A stretch of DNA of 64,000 nucleotides, from contig CM025853.1 in assembly GCA_003952965.2 (NCBI GenBank), positions 2,510,271 through 2,574,270 of the forward strand, given 5' to 3'. Made by a program: the position numbers and the translations under genes. This document shows, one piece after another, positions 1 to 10,612 of this stretch; positions within the stretch are counted from its first letter, which is position 1; each line of letters opens with the position of its first letter. Below the pieces are notes generated by a model. That model had not been told where the DNA came from. It did not search any database and saw only the letters and a list, made by a program, of their open reading frames with translations. Source of the stretch: Morella rubra. Its lineage: Eukaryota > Streptophyta > Magnoliopsida > Fagales > Myricaceae.

Positions 1-1241
1 TACTTCTTTCATTTTTGTTATTATACGTTTGTGACTAAAGAGTTGAGATGATGTTGTAGATTTAGATCATTTAGCCTTAATCATTTAGTATTTTTATCAA
101 GCCATTTAGTATATTTATCAAGCCACTGTGACATTTATTTGAACATTGTGGTGGTAAAGAAATTAAAACAAATTAAGCAAAGCGTGACAGTACCGCTCAC
201 TGGAGGATGTGCAACCACTGTCATAATAAGGGTGGCCTCCGAGAGGGTATGGAGCAGTGCTCTACCCATAGTGTCCGAGGAGGACTGAAATCACGGGACA
301 GTCCTAAAAGAAAGAGGAGAGGGACGCACAACCTAACTCTAAGGGGTAAATAGAGCGTGGCGGGGGTTGGAAACTGATCATCTTAATGAGTTAGTTAAAG
401 GAAAACATAAATGAGATTATATTACGTGACATTGTACATGTGCATGATTTTACCATGTTATTATCATTTTATTTATTCTTTCTCTTATTGTTCTGCTAAT
501 TATTTGTTTTGGACCTTGATCCCATTCCCGACTTTACTGAGTCCTTATGACTCACCCCTCCTTTATGTATTTGTTGTCGTACTTGTGGCTACTAACAGAC
601 CCGCATGATTATGTTCGAGATCTTCCGGACTTTTCAACATGGGGACTACCTCCTGACAGTTAAGATCCTGGTATGGGTCTCAACCAACCTGGAAGTAGTC
701 ATTGAGCATTTCTACACCTGGACACTTGTTGAGCCGTCACCGACTCCTGAGATCATCGACTTAGACTAGGGACAATAGTTTGTTCTACTCCTTTGTAGCT
801 GTGACCACTAGACTTTTTTTTTTGGACTGTATATATATATATAGGTCCTATGGAAGAACATGTTTAGTCCTTTTGAAGTTTGTCTCCGATTGGCCATGTG
901 GACCTAAACGTTAGCAGTGGGTAGCTTAAAGTATCTTTTGTAATTATGGGCCTAACCTTGTATTGTACTTTTCTATGTATCTGACTTAGTACAGGAGTTC
1001 TATATCCTAAACATATATTTCTGTTTCTTAGCTTGTATAACCTTATGCCTTCCTATGCACTTCGCTTGAAAATACTTTAACGACCCAAAATTTAAACGTC
1101 TAAATATTAAATGGGATTTAAAATTTTTATCTTCCTTGTTTTTACTTGCAAACGTATAAATCTTCTGACTGTATCCTTGAATTATTAAGTAGTCTATTAC
1201 GATAAGATAGCTTAGAGGTTATTACGGCATGGGGTGTTACA
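1..1241 (+). mobile_element. Right part of a collapsed Ty3/gypsy retroelement (copy 1, cut by window edge)
   Basis: This stretch is the same sequence as 29454-30694, where the whole remnant is visible. It has no reading frame of note. It ends in GGGGTGTTACA (1231-1241), the inverted complement of the TGTAACACCCC that opens the element at 28322, as expected for LTR termini of many plant gypsy elements. The integrase/chromodomain part must lie to the left of the window if copy 1 is complete. Assignment rests on the termini and on the linked integrase fragment in copy 2. Confidence 0.55.
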
Positions 1242-1316
1242 TCTCATCTGTTAATTTATATACCAAATGGGGAGTTGAAACCTGGCACGTGCACATCTAC
1301 AGAGCACATGAGGCAA

Positions 1317-1548
1317 GCAAAAACAGTTCAGATGACTTCCATGCTTTTTTTTTTTTTTTTTCTAGAGCACTTGAGGCAATTTCTTTATATTTGCAGATTT
1401 TATAGTTATGACCCTTAAAATGTTAACTTAATTACAGATTTAGTCCAGAATTGTTGATTTACTAGTTAAATAGTAAATCCTCCTCATTAACATTTTTCCA
1501 AAGAGAAAGAGAGATTTTTGTGAGAAAGATTATTGTGCTAATTGGTCC
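1317..1548. repeat. Half of a foldback (MITE-like) repeat
   Basis: The sequence matches the left arm plus loop of the foldback element at 22270-22702 with moderate divergence, including a long T-run at 1345-1361. The right arm is missing here, so this is a half element or an older truncated copy. No target duplication was recognised. The second duplicated copy lies at 30770-31001. Confidence 0.55.
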
Positions 1549-1966
1549 CGCTTGTTAAAAGTTTTTAGTTGCAAGGAGAGAACTATCAAATTGCTTAGCT
1601 AAAATATCTTGTGGATTTAATTGCTTCAGATGGTCTTTCTAGAGTAAATTAGCATGCCTACACGTATATTATTTGAGGCAACAGATTGGTGGAGTTTCTT
1701 ATTGCAAATATGCATTGGCATGGGTAGTATGACCTTCTGTATCATTTTCAAATCCAAGAGACACCTTCACTGGCCGTTGAAGAAGCCTTTGGCATGATCC
1801 GTAAAATTATAGATGAAATATGCACCTGATCATTTTTCGCTTTGGCCGACCCATCTCAGTCGCTTACAAATTTTGCCGCTTCCCTTCGCAGGCTAGTTTC
1901 CTTTTCTATTGTTTTATTGGGGTAAAACAGTTTTTTACCGTGAGTTGAGGGTCACGGTTAACACAC
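1549..1966. other. Intergenic, nothing recognised
   Basis: No coding similarity, repeat or regulatory structure could be supported here. The same sequence recurs at 31002-31419. Confidence 0.4.
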
Positions 1967-2290
1967 GTGAGATAAATTACGTTCAAATTGACGTCCCAAA
2001 TCGGTTAAAGAATGAAATCGCAATAAAAATCTAGTTAGGAGGTGATTTTGCAACGAGTGATAGTTTAGAGGGTAATTGAGAAAATTGTGATAGTTCATGG
2101 AGGTTATTGTAATTTATCTTATTCACGTGTAATGTACGTTGACGGATTCCATTCAAATTGACGTTTGAAATTGGTTCGGGGATGAAGCCACGACAAGGAC
2201 ATAATTTAGAGGGGTGAGTTGCAACGATATGGCGGAGGAAGGTAAGTGAACAAAGGATGATAATTGGTGGAAAGTTATTATAATTTGCCC
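1967..2290. repeat. Two tandem half-copies of a foldback MITE family
   Basis: Two direct copies of about 160 bp (roughly 1967-2122 and 2124-2290) share blocks such as ATTCAAATTGACGTT-like and TTATAATTT-like sequence. Both resemble the right arm of the foldback element at 8971-9492. They look like partial copies of that family arranged head to tail. The duplicate is at 31420-31743. Confidence 0.4.
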
Positions 2291-3089
2291 TGACTCGTCT
2301 GATCTACAGGGCATAGTTGGGAGCTAGCCCACTAGCTAGACTTCTTAGATCATGACCAATGGGCGGATGAAAATTGACGAAGATGCCTGACCCAGAACTG
2401 ATATGACCCACACCCAATTTTAAGAGTTTTTGAATGAATGACGAGTGAGGGCACGTAGACAACATCGTTTCCTTTTCGTATGTGGGAACCGACCAATACA
2501 TCTCATGTCAAGCGTTTGAGTGATAAATTTTACTATTTGAATTATATTTTTTTAATATAAATAATATTAAAAAATGATGATGAAGGCGTATATAATATAA
2601 AAAAAATTCTCATTCTCATATTCATATGCGATTGTGGATTTTTTGATAACCATAATGTAAAACTAATTGGAAAGTGACGTGATAGATTGTTTTCCTTCCC
2701 TTGGTCAAGTCAAGATGATAGAGATTTAAGACCAATTGTTGGCCAGAATTATTCTACGTCAGAAGATTCGATCACGCAGCATGCCCATGTAGACTTTTTG
2801 CATATTATAGAATCCAAGTTGTTACGTACGTAGTTAAGTTATTAACTGGGGCTCTGGTTGTTTGCAGATTCGATCATGCATGCTACTCTGTTTTTATTTA
2901 GTTTAGATAGACCGTGGGTACAATCAGAATTGTTTAGAAGAGTAGACAAACTATTTAGAGTTGATGACACCTGTAAAGTAGATGCACAACTGGCACAGAG
3001 GGCCAGCGATTGAGTTGGGCTCCGAATTAGCTTCTTCCTTTTTGTCGGGCAGGCTCCACTCCATTGTTTTGACCCATCAAACTTAGTTT
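2291..3089. other. Intergenic, nothing recognised
   Basis: Short open stretches here show no family I recognise. The part next to 3090 may be the upstream portion of the LINE relic, but no reverse-transcriptase motif is legible. Confidence 0.4.
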
Positions 3090-4075
3090 AATATTTGGTG
3101 AGACCCGTGGATTCCTACCCTTCCTAATTTTAGGACCACTGTTAAGCCAGGTGCATTGCTCACTCGGGGTGTTCATCATGTTAGTGATCTCATTGATCAC
3201 CAGCAAGGTGGGTGGAAGGAAGTGGATATTCCCAATTATTTTGCTAATGCTATCCTTGCCATTCCTCTGCATCATGGCAATGCCACAGATGTCCTTAAAT
3301 GGACATCCGACCCAAAAGGGTATTTTCTCTGTGAAATCAGCCTTTCAGTGTACTCTAGGGACTATGGTCACTTCCAGATCACAGAATTTTGACTGGAACC
3401 ATGTATGGAAGCTTAAAGTGCAACATAGGCTCTGGTTGATGCTAGGGAAAATTATGGCAGAGGCTCTTCCCCTCCGGGGTAAATTGGCCAATGCCATAGG
3501 TTGCTCCAATGCTCATCAGTGCTTATGCCCTCTTTGTGAGGAAGGGGTTGAAACGGCTTCCCATTTATTCCTGAAATGTCATGACAGTCAATATGGATGG
3601 CCCGCATCCATTTTAGATATGATGAGCATATTTATGCTTGGCGGTCAGTCCAGGATCGCTTATCAAGTACCTGCCAACCTCCTGATGATGCTTGTTTCAA
3701 AATTAATTTTGAAACTTCCACCCTGCAGAACGAATTGATTTCCTCCGCTGTTTGTCGAAATTCTATAGGCGCTATTGTCAAACTCCAAGTTGGCAGCCAG
3801 TAGGGATCTAACTCGCTGAAAGGGGAAGCCCTTGCTGCCCGCCTAGCGGTGACTATGTTTATGGAGTTGGAGTGTGAACGGGTCATAGTTGAAGGGGATG
3901 CGCAAACTTTAGTTCATTAGCTATTAGAGTCTAAGAGACAGCCGGATTTGGTCATTGAGGAGGATGTTTTTATTCGCCAGCGCATGCTATCTCTCCCCAC
4001 GTCGTCTTTTCAATGGGTGCCAAGAGAAGCTAATTTCTTAGCTAATTTTCTTGCTTGATGGTACTCTTGCGCATG
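3090..4075 (+). pseudogene. LINE-type retrotransposon relic: zinc-binding RT tail plus RNase H
   Basis: Pieces in different frames read as the C-terminal part of a plant non-LTR retrotransposon polyprotein. First comes a region ending in a zf-RVT finger (about 3536-3579, with CPLC followed by HLFLKC). Then comes an RNase H (RVT_3-like) segment from about 3690 to 4060, in which FKINF, a GEALAARLAV-like helix and WVPREAN are readable. Frame changes occur within 3156-3400, and in-frame stops (for example TAG at 3801-3803 and near 3918) break it. In these elements the finger and RNase H follow the reverse transcriptase, which is missing here. It is dead and 5'-truncated. The second copy is at 32543-33528. 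Confidence 0.75.
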
Positions 4076-4105
4076 CAACCTTGAAGGGTACTGTGTTCTT
4101 GTAGA

Positions 4106-4137
4106 CAGGGGCGGGGCCCCGCGGCGGGGGGGGGGGG
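4106..4137. repeat. GC-rich block with a 12-G run
   Basis: The sequence is CAGGGGCGGGGCCCC followed by a run of 12 G at 4126-4137, inside otherwise AT-rich DNA. It resembles the GC-rich terminus of plant hAT elements, but no matching right end with a target duplication was found. The duplicate is at 33559-33590. Confidence 0.4.
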
Positions 4138-5651
4138 ACTCACAAATTTAATACTTTAAAAATCATACCCTTTAAAATGACAATAAATAATAAATAAATT
4201 AAAGTAAGTATCTTTTAAAATAACAACAAATGCTAATGGAATTAAAATTTCACCAAGAGATGCAATTTATTTTATGGCCTAAATACCTGTTTTTGTTTTT
4301 ATTTTGTTATTTATTTCTTCCATTTCACTTTTTTTTTAAAAAAAAAAAAATCCAATCGATTTTGCCCCCACCTTTGAAAAAATTAACATAAAGAAATTAC
4401 TTACCCAACCAAGTTTCTTACGTGGCTTTACATATGACAAGTTTAACTTAGTTTTTTTCTTTCTTTTATTTTGACTTTGTTTCGGTTTATGTAAGTTCAT
4501 TCATTCTTTTTAACTTCAAATCTCTTTCGATCTCCTGTTGAGAATATTTGTGCCTTATATATACCTTGAGAGAGAAAATCCTAGAGGATTCATGCTTCAA
4601 TATTAATCAGTTTTTCTTAGTTTTCAATTATTCTGCTGTGGAACCTTCATAGTATTGAAGGTGTGCTAAAGAACAAGGTTTGTTCGTGAAAAATCCATAA
4701 AAAGGATCTCAGAGGTAGCGAGTAGGTGAGTTAATTAATTGCTTGGAAGTTAATTAACTGAGACTTATGTGGTCCAGACAGCATGGGCTGTTTTATGCCT
4801 CATTCGTGCAGGACAGGTCAGTCTATCAAATTTTCTCAGTAAATAACTTTTATTTGGATGGTCCAGGATTGCTATTGACTTTCTAGAAAGGCAAAAATTG
4901 AATTGTTGAGATAACCTGAACGAATAAGCTTTGAAGAAAAGCATACAAATTTTACAAAGCGACCACACAGATTTCACTGACGCAATTTACTTTTTTAGCC
5001 TTCACGTCACTCACACTGACACACTTGTTGCACTTTAACTTCACAAACACACCTCTCTTTTTCTCCTCACTTTGCTAACCACCACACTCACTGACACACA
5101 CTTCTTTTACTTTTCTTTTACGTTCTTCACTCTTACTTGCACTCTTACCACTGCACGACTCGCACACCTTTTCAGTTCACTTCTATACACACGCGACAAT
5201 ACTGAAGCTGCTGACTTTCTATTTATCGGAGAAAATTATGTCCACTCGTTAAGTCTGTTGGTCGTAAATTCTTGGCCTTCTAGTAAATTCTACCAGTATC
5301 TCGATTTTTTAACTAAAAAAAAAAAAAAGGGATTCTTCTAAATTTGTCAGACTTACCGCTTTTTTTAAATAAGTGCTGATATTAACACGAATGACTGCTC
5401 TTTGGAAGTCCAAACATGTACACCCCGGCAAGCGGCTGATTTCGATTCTTCCTAAACTTAGGCCGACATAGATCCAACCACAGGCGGATCCAGGGGGTGC
5501 GGTCCGGGGCGGCCGCCACCCATTAGACCGGCCAAAAAAAAATTATATATGATTTTTTTTTTTTCAATAAAATTGTCTGGACTTTTGGGAGCCCGACTCT
5601 CGTTGGCTCAGGTCATCCAACGTTTCTCCTTTCGGGACGAAAAAACAAAAA

Positions 5652-5868
5652 GATAAATACAATATTGATCCATATGATTTACTCTAAAATTAAATAAATC
5701 TTTAAATTTAAAATACATAAAATTAGTCTAAAATTTAATATTCATCATGGTTTTAGTTCTTCAAATGTAAATGATTTTAAATTTTAGAGATTAATTTTGA
5801 TGAATTTTAAAATTTAAAGACTTATTTAATTTTAAAGTAAATCACGTGCATCAATATTGTATTTATTC
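5652..5868. repeat. Foldback MITE nested in the hAT element (short allele)
   Basis: Left arm (GATAAATACAATATTGATCC onward) and right arm (..TCAATATTGTATTTATTC) are near-perfect inverted complements for about 100 bp each, so the whole element folds into a hairpin. The loop here is 11 bp shorter than in copy 2 (insert at 35214-35224). Confidence 0.75.
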
Positions 5869-6375
5869 TAAAAACAAATTTGGTCTTCGTAGAAATGGCG
5901 AACATTTCCCACGCGGCGTGAGCAAGCGAAGCGCTTTTTTTTGCACTTCTGACGCAACTAGTAGGCCCATGTTAGGTGACTCGAGCCTTTTTAGTGGGGT
6001 GATTTGGAAGTCATCCAAATTTTGCTTAGGACCTCTAGGCTACTCACAATTTTTTACCCACAGGCCACAGCTTCGATCATTTAAACGGTATCTTTGATTT
6101 TTCTAATTTGTATAAATATTCTCATAGAAAAAATTCAATTTTCAATTTTCATAAGCAGCCCATGCTAAAAATATATATATAGCAAATCGCTTGCAAAGAT
6201 TCATGCCCTGTACTCTTTCTTTGAAGAGATGGAAAGAGTTGAAAGTAATATGCGCATCTACAAATTTGATAATGTTGAAACCAGATAGCTGTTATTTATG
6301 AAGAGGCAGATTAGGAGACCGAGAAAAATGTGAAACACTCACTCAAGCCTGGAACTAAAAAATACGAAAAAGGAT

Positions 6376-6444
6376 GTGGCTGCTGGGATTCGAGCCCGTC
6401 TCCACGGCCACAACGTGGAATTCTTACTACAAAACTACAGCCAC
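6376..6444 (-). pseudogene. tRNA-His(GTG)-like sequence with a defective T arm
   Basis: On the minus strand the sequence shows a 7-bp acceptor stem (GTGGCTG with CAGCCAC) and a D arm. The anticodon stem-loop is CCACG-TTGTGGC-CGTGG with anticodon GTG, and the T loop has GGGCTCGAATCCC. It closely follows plant nuclear tRNA-His, but two bases seem missing at the variable loop/T-stem junction, leaving only about three T-stem pairs, and the D loop reads GTAG instead of GTGG. It is most likely a tRNA pseudogene captured by the surrounding hAT element. Function is not excluded. The copy is at 35840-35908. Confidence 0.7.
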
Positions 6445-6842
6445 ATTTTGCTTTGTTCAACCCCATATTTAAGTAATACTATTACGTATTGCTTTCCTTC
6501 CACATTCTTTGGGTAAGAGGTATGCGTAAAATTATTGAGATGTCATTTTGCAATATTTTTTAGAAGATGTAAAAATTTAAGATACAATTGTCACCTTTTA
6601 GTCACAGTACATAATAAAGTATGTGTATTCTAATATTTTTAATGTTTTTAGTCTTTAATTTTTGTTATTGTAATTTTAAGATAATTTTTTATATTACGAA
6701 AAAAAAAAATTTTTTACTATTTTACTTTAAAATTTGACTCTTATAAATTTTCATCTAGATCCGTCACTGCTCATCCAACTCCAATTCACCGTGGAGTGAG
6801 GGTATTGATCACAAACGGAAGATGGTGTTTCTCCCACGACAG

Positions 6843-8970
6843 GTTCTACTTCACGCTCTCGCAAATCCAATAATACAATTTAAGAAAGATCGTGACTTTG
6901 AAGCTCTTCTTTTTATGATTGATCTTATAATTAACTAGCTAGGAGTCTAGGACAAGACATCTAACGCTTTGAGGGGATTTGTCAGACGAGTGAAGTCCGT
7001 CGAGTTTCCAGGGTTCAGCCAACGGATATATGTCATTTTCTCAATTATATTATGAGTGCTTCAGCTAGAGCTGGTGATCCTCGAGAAAAAGTGGGCCCAT
7101 GCAACAACAGACTAGGATCAATGGCGTTTTCCGAAATCCGAATATCGTGGTGCCGTACAATGTCAGAATTGAACAACGCTGTTCAATGGGTTCTCTTCCG
7201 CGTAAGACTTCATTAATATGCACATGCATGGCACAGATCGATCGGGATCATCTTCTCTCGCATCATTAATTTGGCCAGCGACCTCTTTGTTGTTAAATCT
7301 CTATCATATTGACTTCCGCGCGGAAAGTGAAAGAAAACAAACTCTGTTGTCGTTTGTTTGTGTAATATTTTGGATAGGAAAATTTTTAATAAAAATAAAT
7401 ATATTTTAAATTTTTAATTTAATTATATATATTTTATTTTATTTTTTAATAAAATAAAATTTTTTAAAATTTTAAGAATATTTTTTAAAATTTTAACAAA
7501 TAAACACCTCTTATATATCAATACAGATTAAGCAGTGTTCGGCTGTCAAAATTTTGAATATTAAAATTAATGAAAAAGTGAAGAAAGAAGTTATTGAAAT
7601 TAATGTTTTATATTTATTTAAAATAAAAAATGATAATTTGATGAAGAAAGAATTTTAAAAAATTATTTTATTAGAATAGAAATTTTAAGAAACATCACCT
7701 AAAACCGGTGGACATATTCCTCCCTCTGGAGAGAGTTAGTACTGAGGTCAAATCCCTCCATACCCGCGGGCTAAGTCCTGCTCCACCAGTTGCCTAAAAA
7801 AAACTTCCAACCAATTAATTAACTCAGTTCTCTCGCAACATGTAGCAACCCATCAAGATCAAAGCTGCTCCACACAATCAAGCAGCATCACCTACTCTTT
7901 TTTTCTTTTTCTTTTTCTTTTTTTATTATGCGAACTGCATCACCCACTCGATCGCTTAATTCCTAATTTCCTACCATGACTTGTGGTCTTAATTTTGCCC
8001 CATTTCTAGCTCTATGATGGCTAATTGTGTGTGCACCACTTGTGTTTAGCATGGCCATATATAAACATATTCGTCTGTTTTTTAAAAAAAAAATTAAAAA
8101 AAAAAAGAGAAGAGGGCAATTACCAGTATAAAAATTCTCCCTGATATAACAATAAAAACACCTTTACTGTAAAATATCCTGTTTGAATTATAATTATTAT
8201 TCATTAAAGTGAGACCATCGCCACAACATCATCAAAAATATCAGTCAATCTGAACTCATCCACTTTCTGTATGATGACATCGTTGTAAAAGTTGTTTATA
8301 AATTTTAGCCGAGTTAGCTTGGCCCTAAGAAAGGTAATAATTCATGTAACGCGTGAACCTCCAAGCACACACCTTGGTAAAAGTCACTATTATATATAAA
8401 TAAATAAAAATCAATTACAGGGTTAATGTTCGGCTTCTAAGTTCTAAGCATATAAGCCAAAGCAATCTATAACTTCAAAACAACAGTGTCAGTAGTTAGT
8501 AAATCAACCACATGTACGCGTTCCTAAATTTAAAAGTCCTTAATGTCTCCCAAATCGATAGTCTAGAAAAATGGTAATAAAATTTTATGAGTAGCCTAGC
8601 TAGTAGCTACTCAAAAACGCATCACTGGTTTATTAATTTTCTAATGTGTCAAGAATATGTACGTAAAATCAGAAAATCATCAACTCGTATATCAAACCAG
8701 AAATATCGCAATGTACAGTTAAATACTAATTCAACAGTTAGCAATAAAATATACGAAGTAGAGCATTCCACTCAATGCCAAACGCTTTTGCTCTCACTCT
8801 GACTTGTGATATTCGGTTGCAAAAAAAAAAAAAAAAATTGTAGAAAATTTGATAATGATGTGAATATTTATATAAATTTGAGTTTTATTAGGATTTGGAA
8901 ATAGTTGTGAATTTTTTTAAAGATATTTTATTGTCTATTGATTTTTATTGAACTTAAATATTAATTTTTT
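6843..8970. other. Intergenic with AT-rich MITE-like stretch
   Basis: No gene was found. Positions about 7366-7515 are an extremely AT-rich stretch bounded by TGTTTG and CAAATAAACACC, resembling 14530-14700, and are probably the same small MITE family. Positions 7705-7800 hold a GC-richer segment followed by A8 that could be a SINE fragment, but this is unproven. The rest shows nothing recognisable. Confidence 0.4.
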
Positions 8971-9492
8971 GAGTTAATTACAATTTCTCCCTCAAACTGT
9001 CACTCAATTTTCAAATGTTCTACAAACTTTAACTCGTTGCAACTGGTCCTCACAAATTATACTTCTCATTGCAATTCATCCCCTAACCTGCTGAAGTTAT
9101 TATATCGTACGATTTTTGTCTCATGTAAACGACACGTGACCTTTTTCATACTTGAAAAGACAAATTTGATCAATTCAATTCTAAGTGAGTCATTTTTTTT
9201 TAATTAAAAAAATTATCTAATTACATATTATTTTTTGACTCTAAAAATTGTTAGAAGCACAGCAGAAGACTAGAGATGACTCAAACAAGAGTAAAATTAT
9301 CTTTTCACGTAAGGAGTATGTTATGTGTCTATTAAGTGGGATAGAAACCATTCAATAAAACAACTTTAGTTGGTTGAGAGATAAAATTACAATAAGAAGT
9401 ATAGTTTATGAGGGTAAATTACAACCAGTTAAAATTTATGAGGTATTTCAGAATCGAATGATAATTTGAAGGGAAAAATTATAATTAACCCT
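8971..9492. repeat. Foldback MITE, about 520 bp
   Basis: The left end (GAGTTAATTACAATTTCTCC) and the reverse complement of the right end (AGGGTTAATTATAATTTTTC) begin long imperfect inverted repeats. The similarity continues for well over 100 bp on each side. A related element is at 55765-56124, and half-copies lie at 1967-2290. Confidence 0.65.
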
Positions 9493-10125
9493 ACTTTTTT
9501 TAATGGCCGACCTTTAGTCAAGTTGTTTAGCCACTGGGAATGTCACCCACAGCTGGTTGAAGTCCAATTTATGAAAGACGAAAGGACGGCCAAAAGGGTG
9601 ATTTCTTCCGAAAGTTGATGTGTTTCACCAATGCCATGGATGGTTTGCTCTTGCTAAAGGTATCAAACAAACGTTCAAGAGAAAGATCAAAAAGAAAAAG
9701 GTTTAGGAATTCGACTGCGTGGTTTTGCAAAGCCAGTCAAACTCTCCGATGGTATATATTGATTCACGAAACTCTTGGCGACGTTTGGCTCATTTTAAAA
9801 AAAAAATTCAAATTTTTTTTTACAAACTAATAATTTTTTAAATTTAAATTTTTTTTAACAAATTTTTTACTAATTTTAAAAAAATCTACATTATTTCTAA
9901 TAAAAAAAACAAAAAAAATAGTTTTAAAACCAAACCAAACGTAATCCGTATTTTTTGAGGAACGCGTGCAACCAGTCAATCTAGATTCTACAGGAAGAAG
10001 AATGCGGTACAACTAAAGAGACTTGCTGAAGCAAAAAATAAATAAAAAAGAGAGACTCGCTGACACCGGCCTACCTACCAGCCTTTTCTCTTCCATCCTC
10101 CAGATCTCTCTCCTACTCGGGCTAC
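9493..10125. other. Upstream region of cyclase copy 1
   Basis: There is no gene. An AT-rich block at 9783-9952 ending AAACCAAAC resembles 14186-14367 and is probably a small MITE. The remainder is the presumed promoter of the downstream cyclase. The open frame at 10023-10376 shows no recognisable protein and lies where the 5' leader is expected. Confidence 0.4.
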
Positions 10126-10134
10126 TTATATGTA
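10126..10134 (+). promoter_or_regulatory. Candidate TATA box of cyclase copy 1
   Basis: TTATATGTA lies about 480 bp before the start codon, just before a pyrimidine-rich stretch. The long distance would need a long leader or a leader intron. A possible acceptor (CTTGTCAG) lies at about 10590-10597, 15 bp before the ATG. This is a weak prediction from sequence alone. The second copy is at 39590-39598. Confidence 0.3.
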
Positions 10135-10525
10135 GGAGGGCGTGGCCTCATTCCGAATACACTGCATCCCGTTCTTTCTCTAAGCCTCTTGGAAATCTGG
10201 AGGAACAAACTTTAGAACTCTTCTTGGTCTCTAGGCATTTTATGGTATGCAAGGAGTATATATTAGTCTGTCCCTTGGCATTCATTTCTCTAAAAGTAAT
10301 TCAGAGATGTTATGCTATCTTGGCCGAAAGCAGCACTGGCCAACTTCTTTTAGCATGTTTTATTAATATCTGCTAGCTTAATAATTTCTTTTACGAGAGT
10401 CACTCTTATCAAAGACTATTTTGCGGACGAATTACGATATTTTAGTTTTCTATATACAAAAAAAAAGTGACCGATTAGTTCTAGCAGAGCTAATGGTTTT
10501 CAAACTTCTTAGGGAATCTGTCATA

Positions 10526-10546
10526 CTCTCTCTCTCTCTCTCTCTC
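10526..10546. repeat. (CT)n microsatellite in cyclase leader
   Basis: A CT dinucleotide run lies about 70 bp before the start codon. A second run is at 10898-10917 in intron 1. Pyrimidine runs are common in plant 5' leaders. The copy-2 equivalents start at 39990 and 40362. Confidence 0.8.
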
Positions 10547-10612
10547 ATTTTATTATGTGCATATCAGTGCTAATTCGGTAGTGATCATCTTGTCAGATTG
10601 TATTCCGTGAGG

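Larger units (their letters stand above)
5479..6771. mobile_element. Non-autonomous hAT element inserted in the cyclase relic
   Basis: The flanks are an imperfect 8-bp duplication, GATCCAAC (5471-5478) and CATCCAAC (6772-6779). Removing the insert and one copy rejoins cyclase exon 17 in register. The ends CACAGGCGGATCCAG and, reverse-complemented from the right, AGCAGTGACGGATCTAG share a CAG..CGGATC(C/T)AG terminal repeat typical of hAT. There is no transposase reading frame inside. It contains a nested foldback MITE (5652-5868) and a tRNA-His-like sequence (6376-6444). The second copy is at 34932-36235. Confidence 0.75.
4764..6842 (+). pseudogene. Relic of an older oxidosqualene cyclase (exons 16-17 only)
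   Basis: Positions about 4767-4814 match exon 16 of the intact cyclase (TAWAV.CLI.AGQ, followed by the same gtcag donor). Positions 5462-5478, preceded by a ttag acceptor, and 6780-6842 match exon 17 (ADIDPT, then PIHRGVRVLI). Exon 17 is split by a hAT element (5479-6771). It also carries a deletion of about 4 bp that shifts the frame, and the 5' part of exon 16 is replaced by unrelated sequence. Exon 18 and exons 1-15 were not found. The order and strand equal those of the intact gene downstream, so an older tandem cyclase copy once stood here. A CA-rich tract ending in poly-A (about 4977-5328) sits in its intron and remains unidentified. Confidence 0.8.

Noticed and set aside
411..608. Open frame of 65 codons, present in both copies
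   Set aside because: It lies in the noncoding part of the gypsy remnant, has no recognisable domain, and its conservation is fully explained by the recent duplication.
7705..7800. SINE-like segment with a B-box-like GGTCAAATCC and a following A-run
   Set aside because: No convincing A box, no target duplication and no second copy in the window outside the large duplication.
10023..10376. 117-codon open frame just before the cyclase
   Set aside because: It shows no family resemblance, overlaps the expected promoter and leader, and has no splice or codon pattern that suggests a gene.
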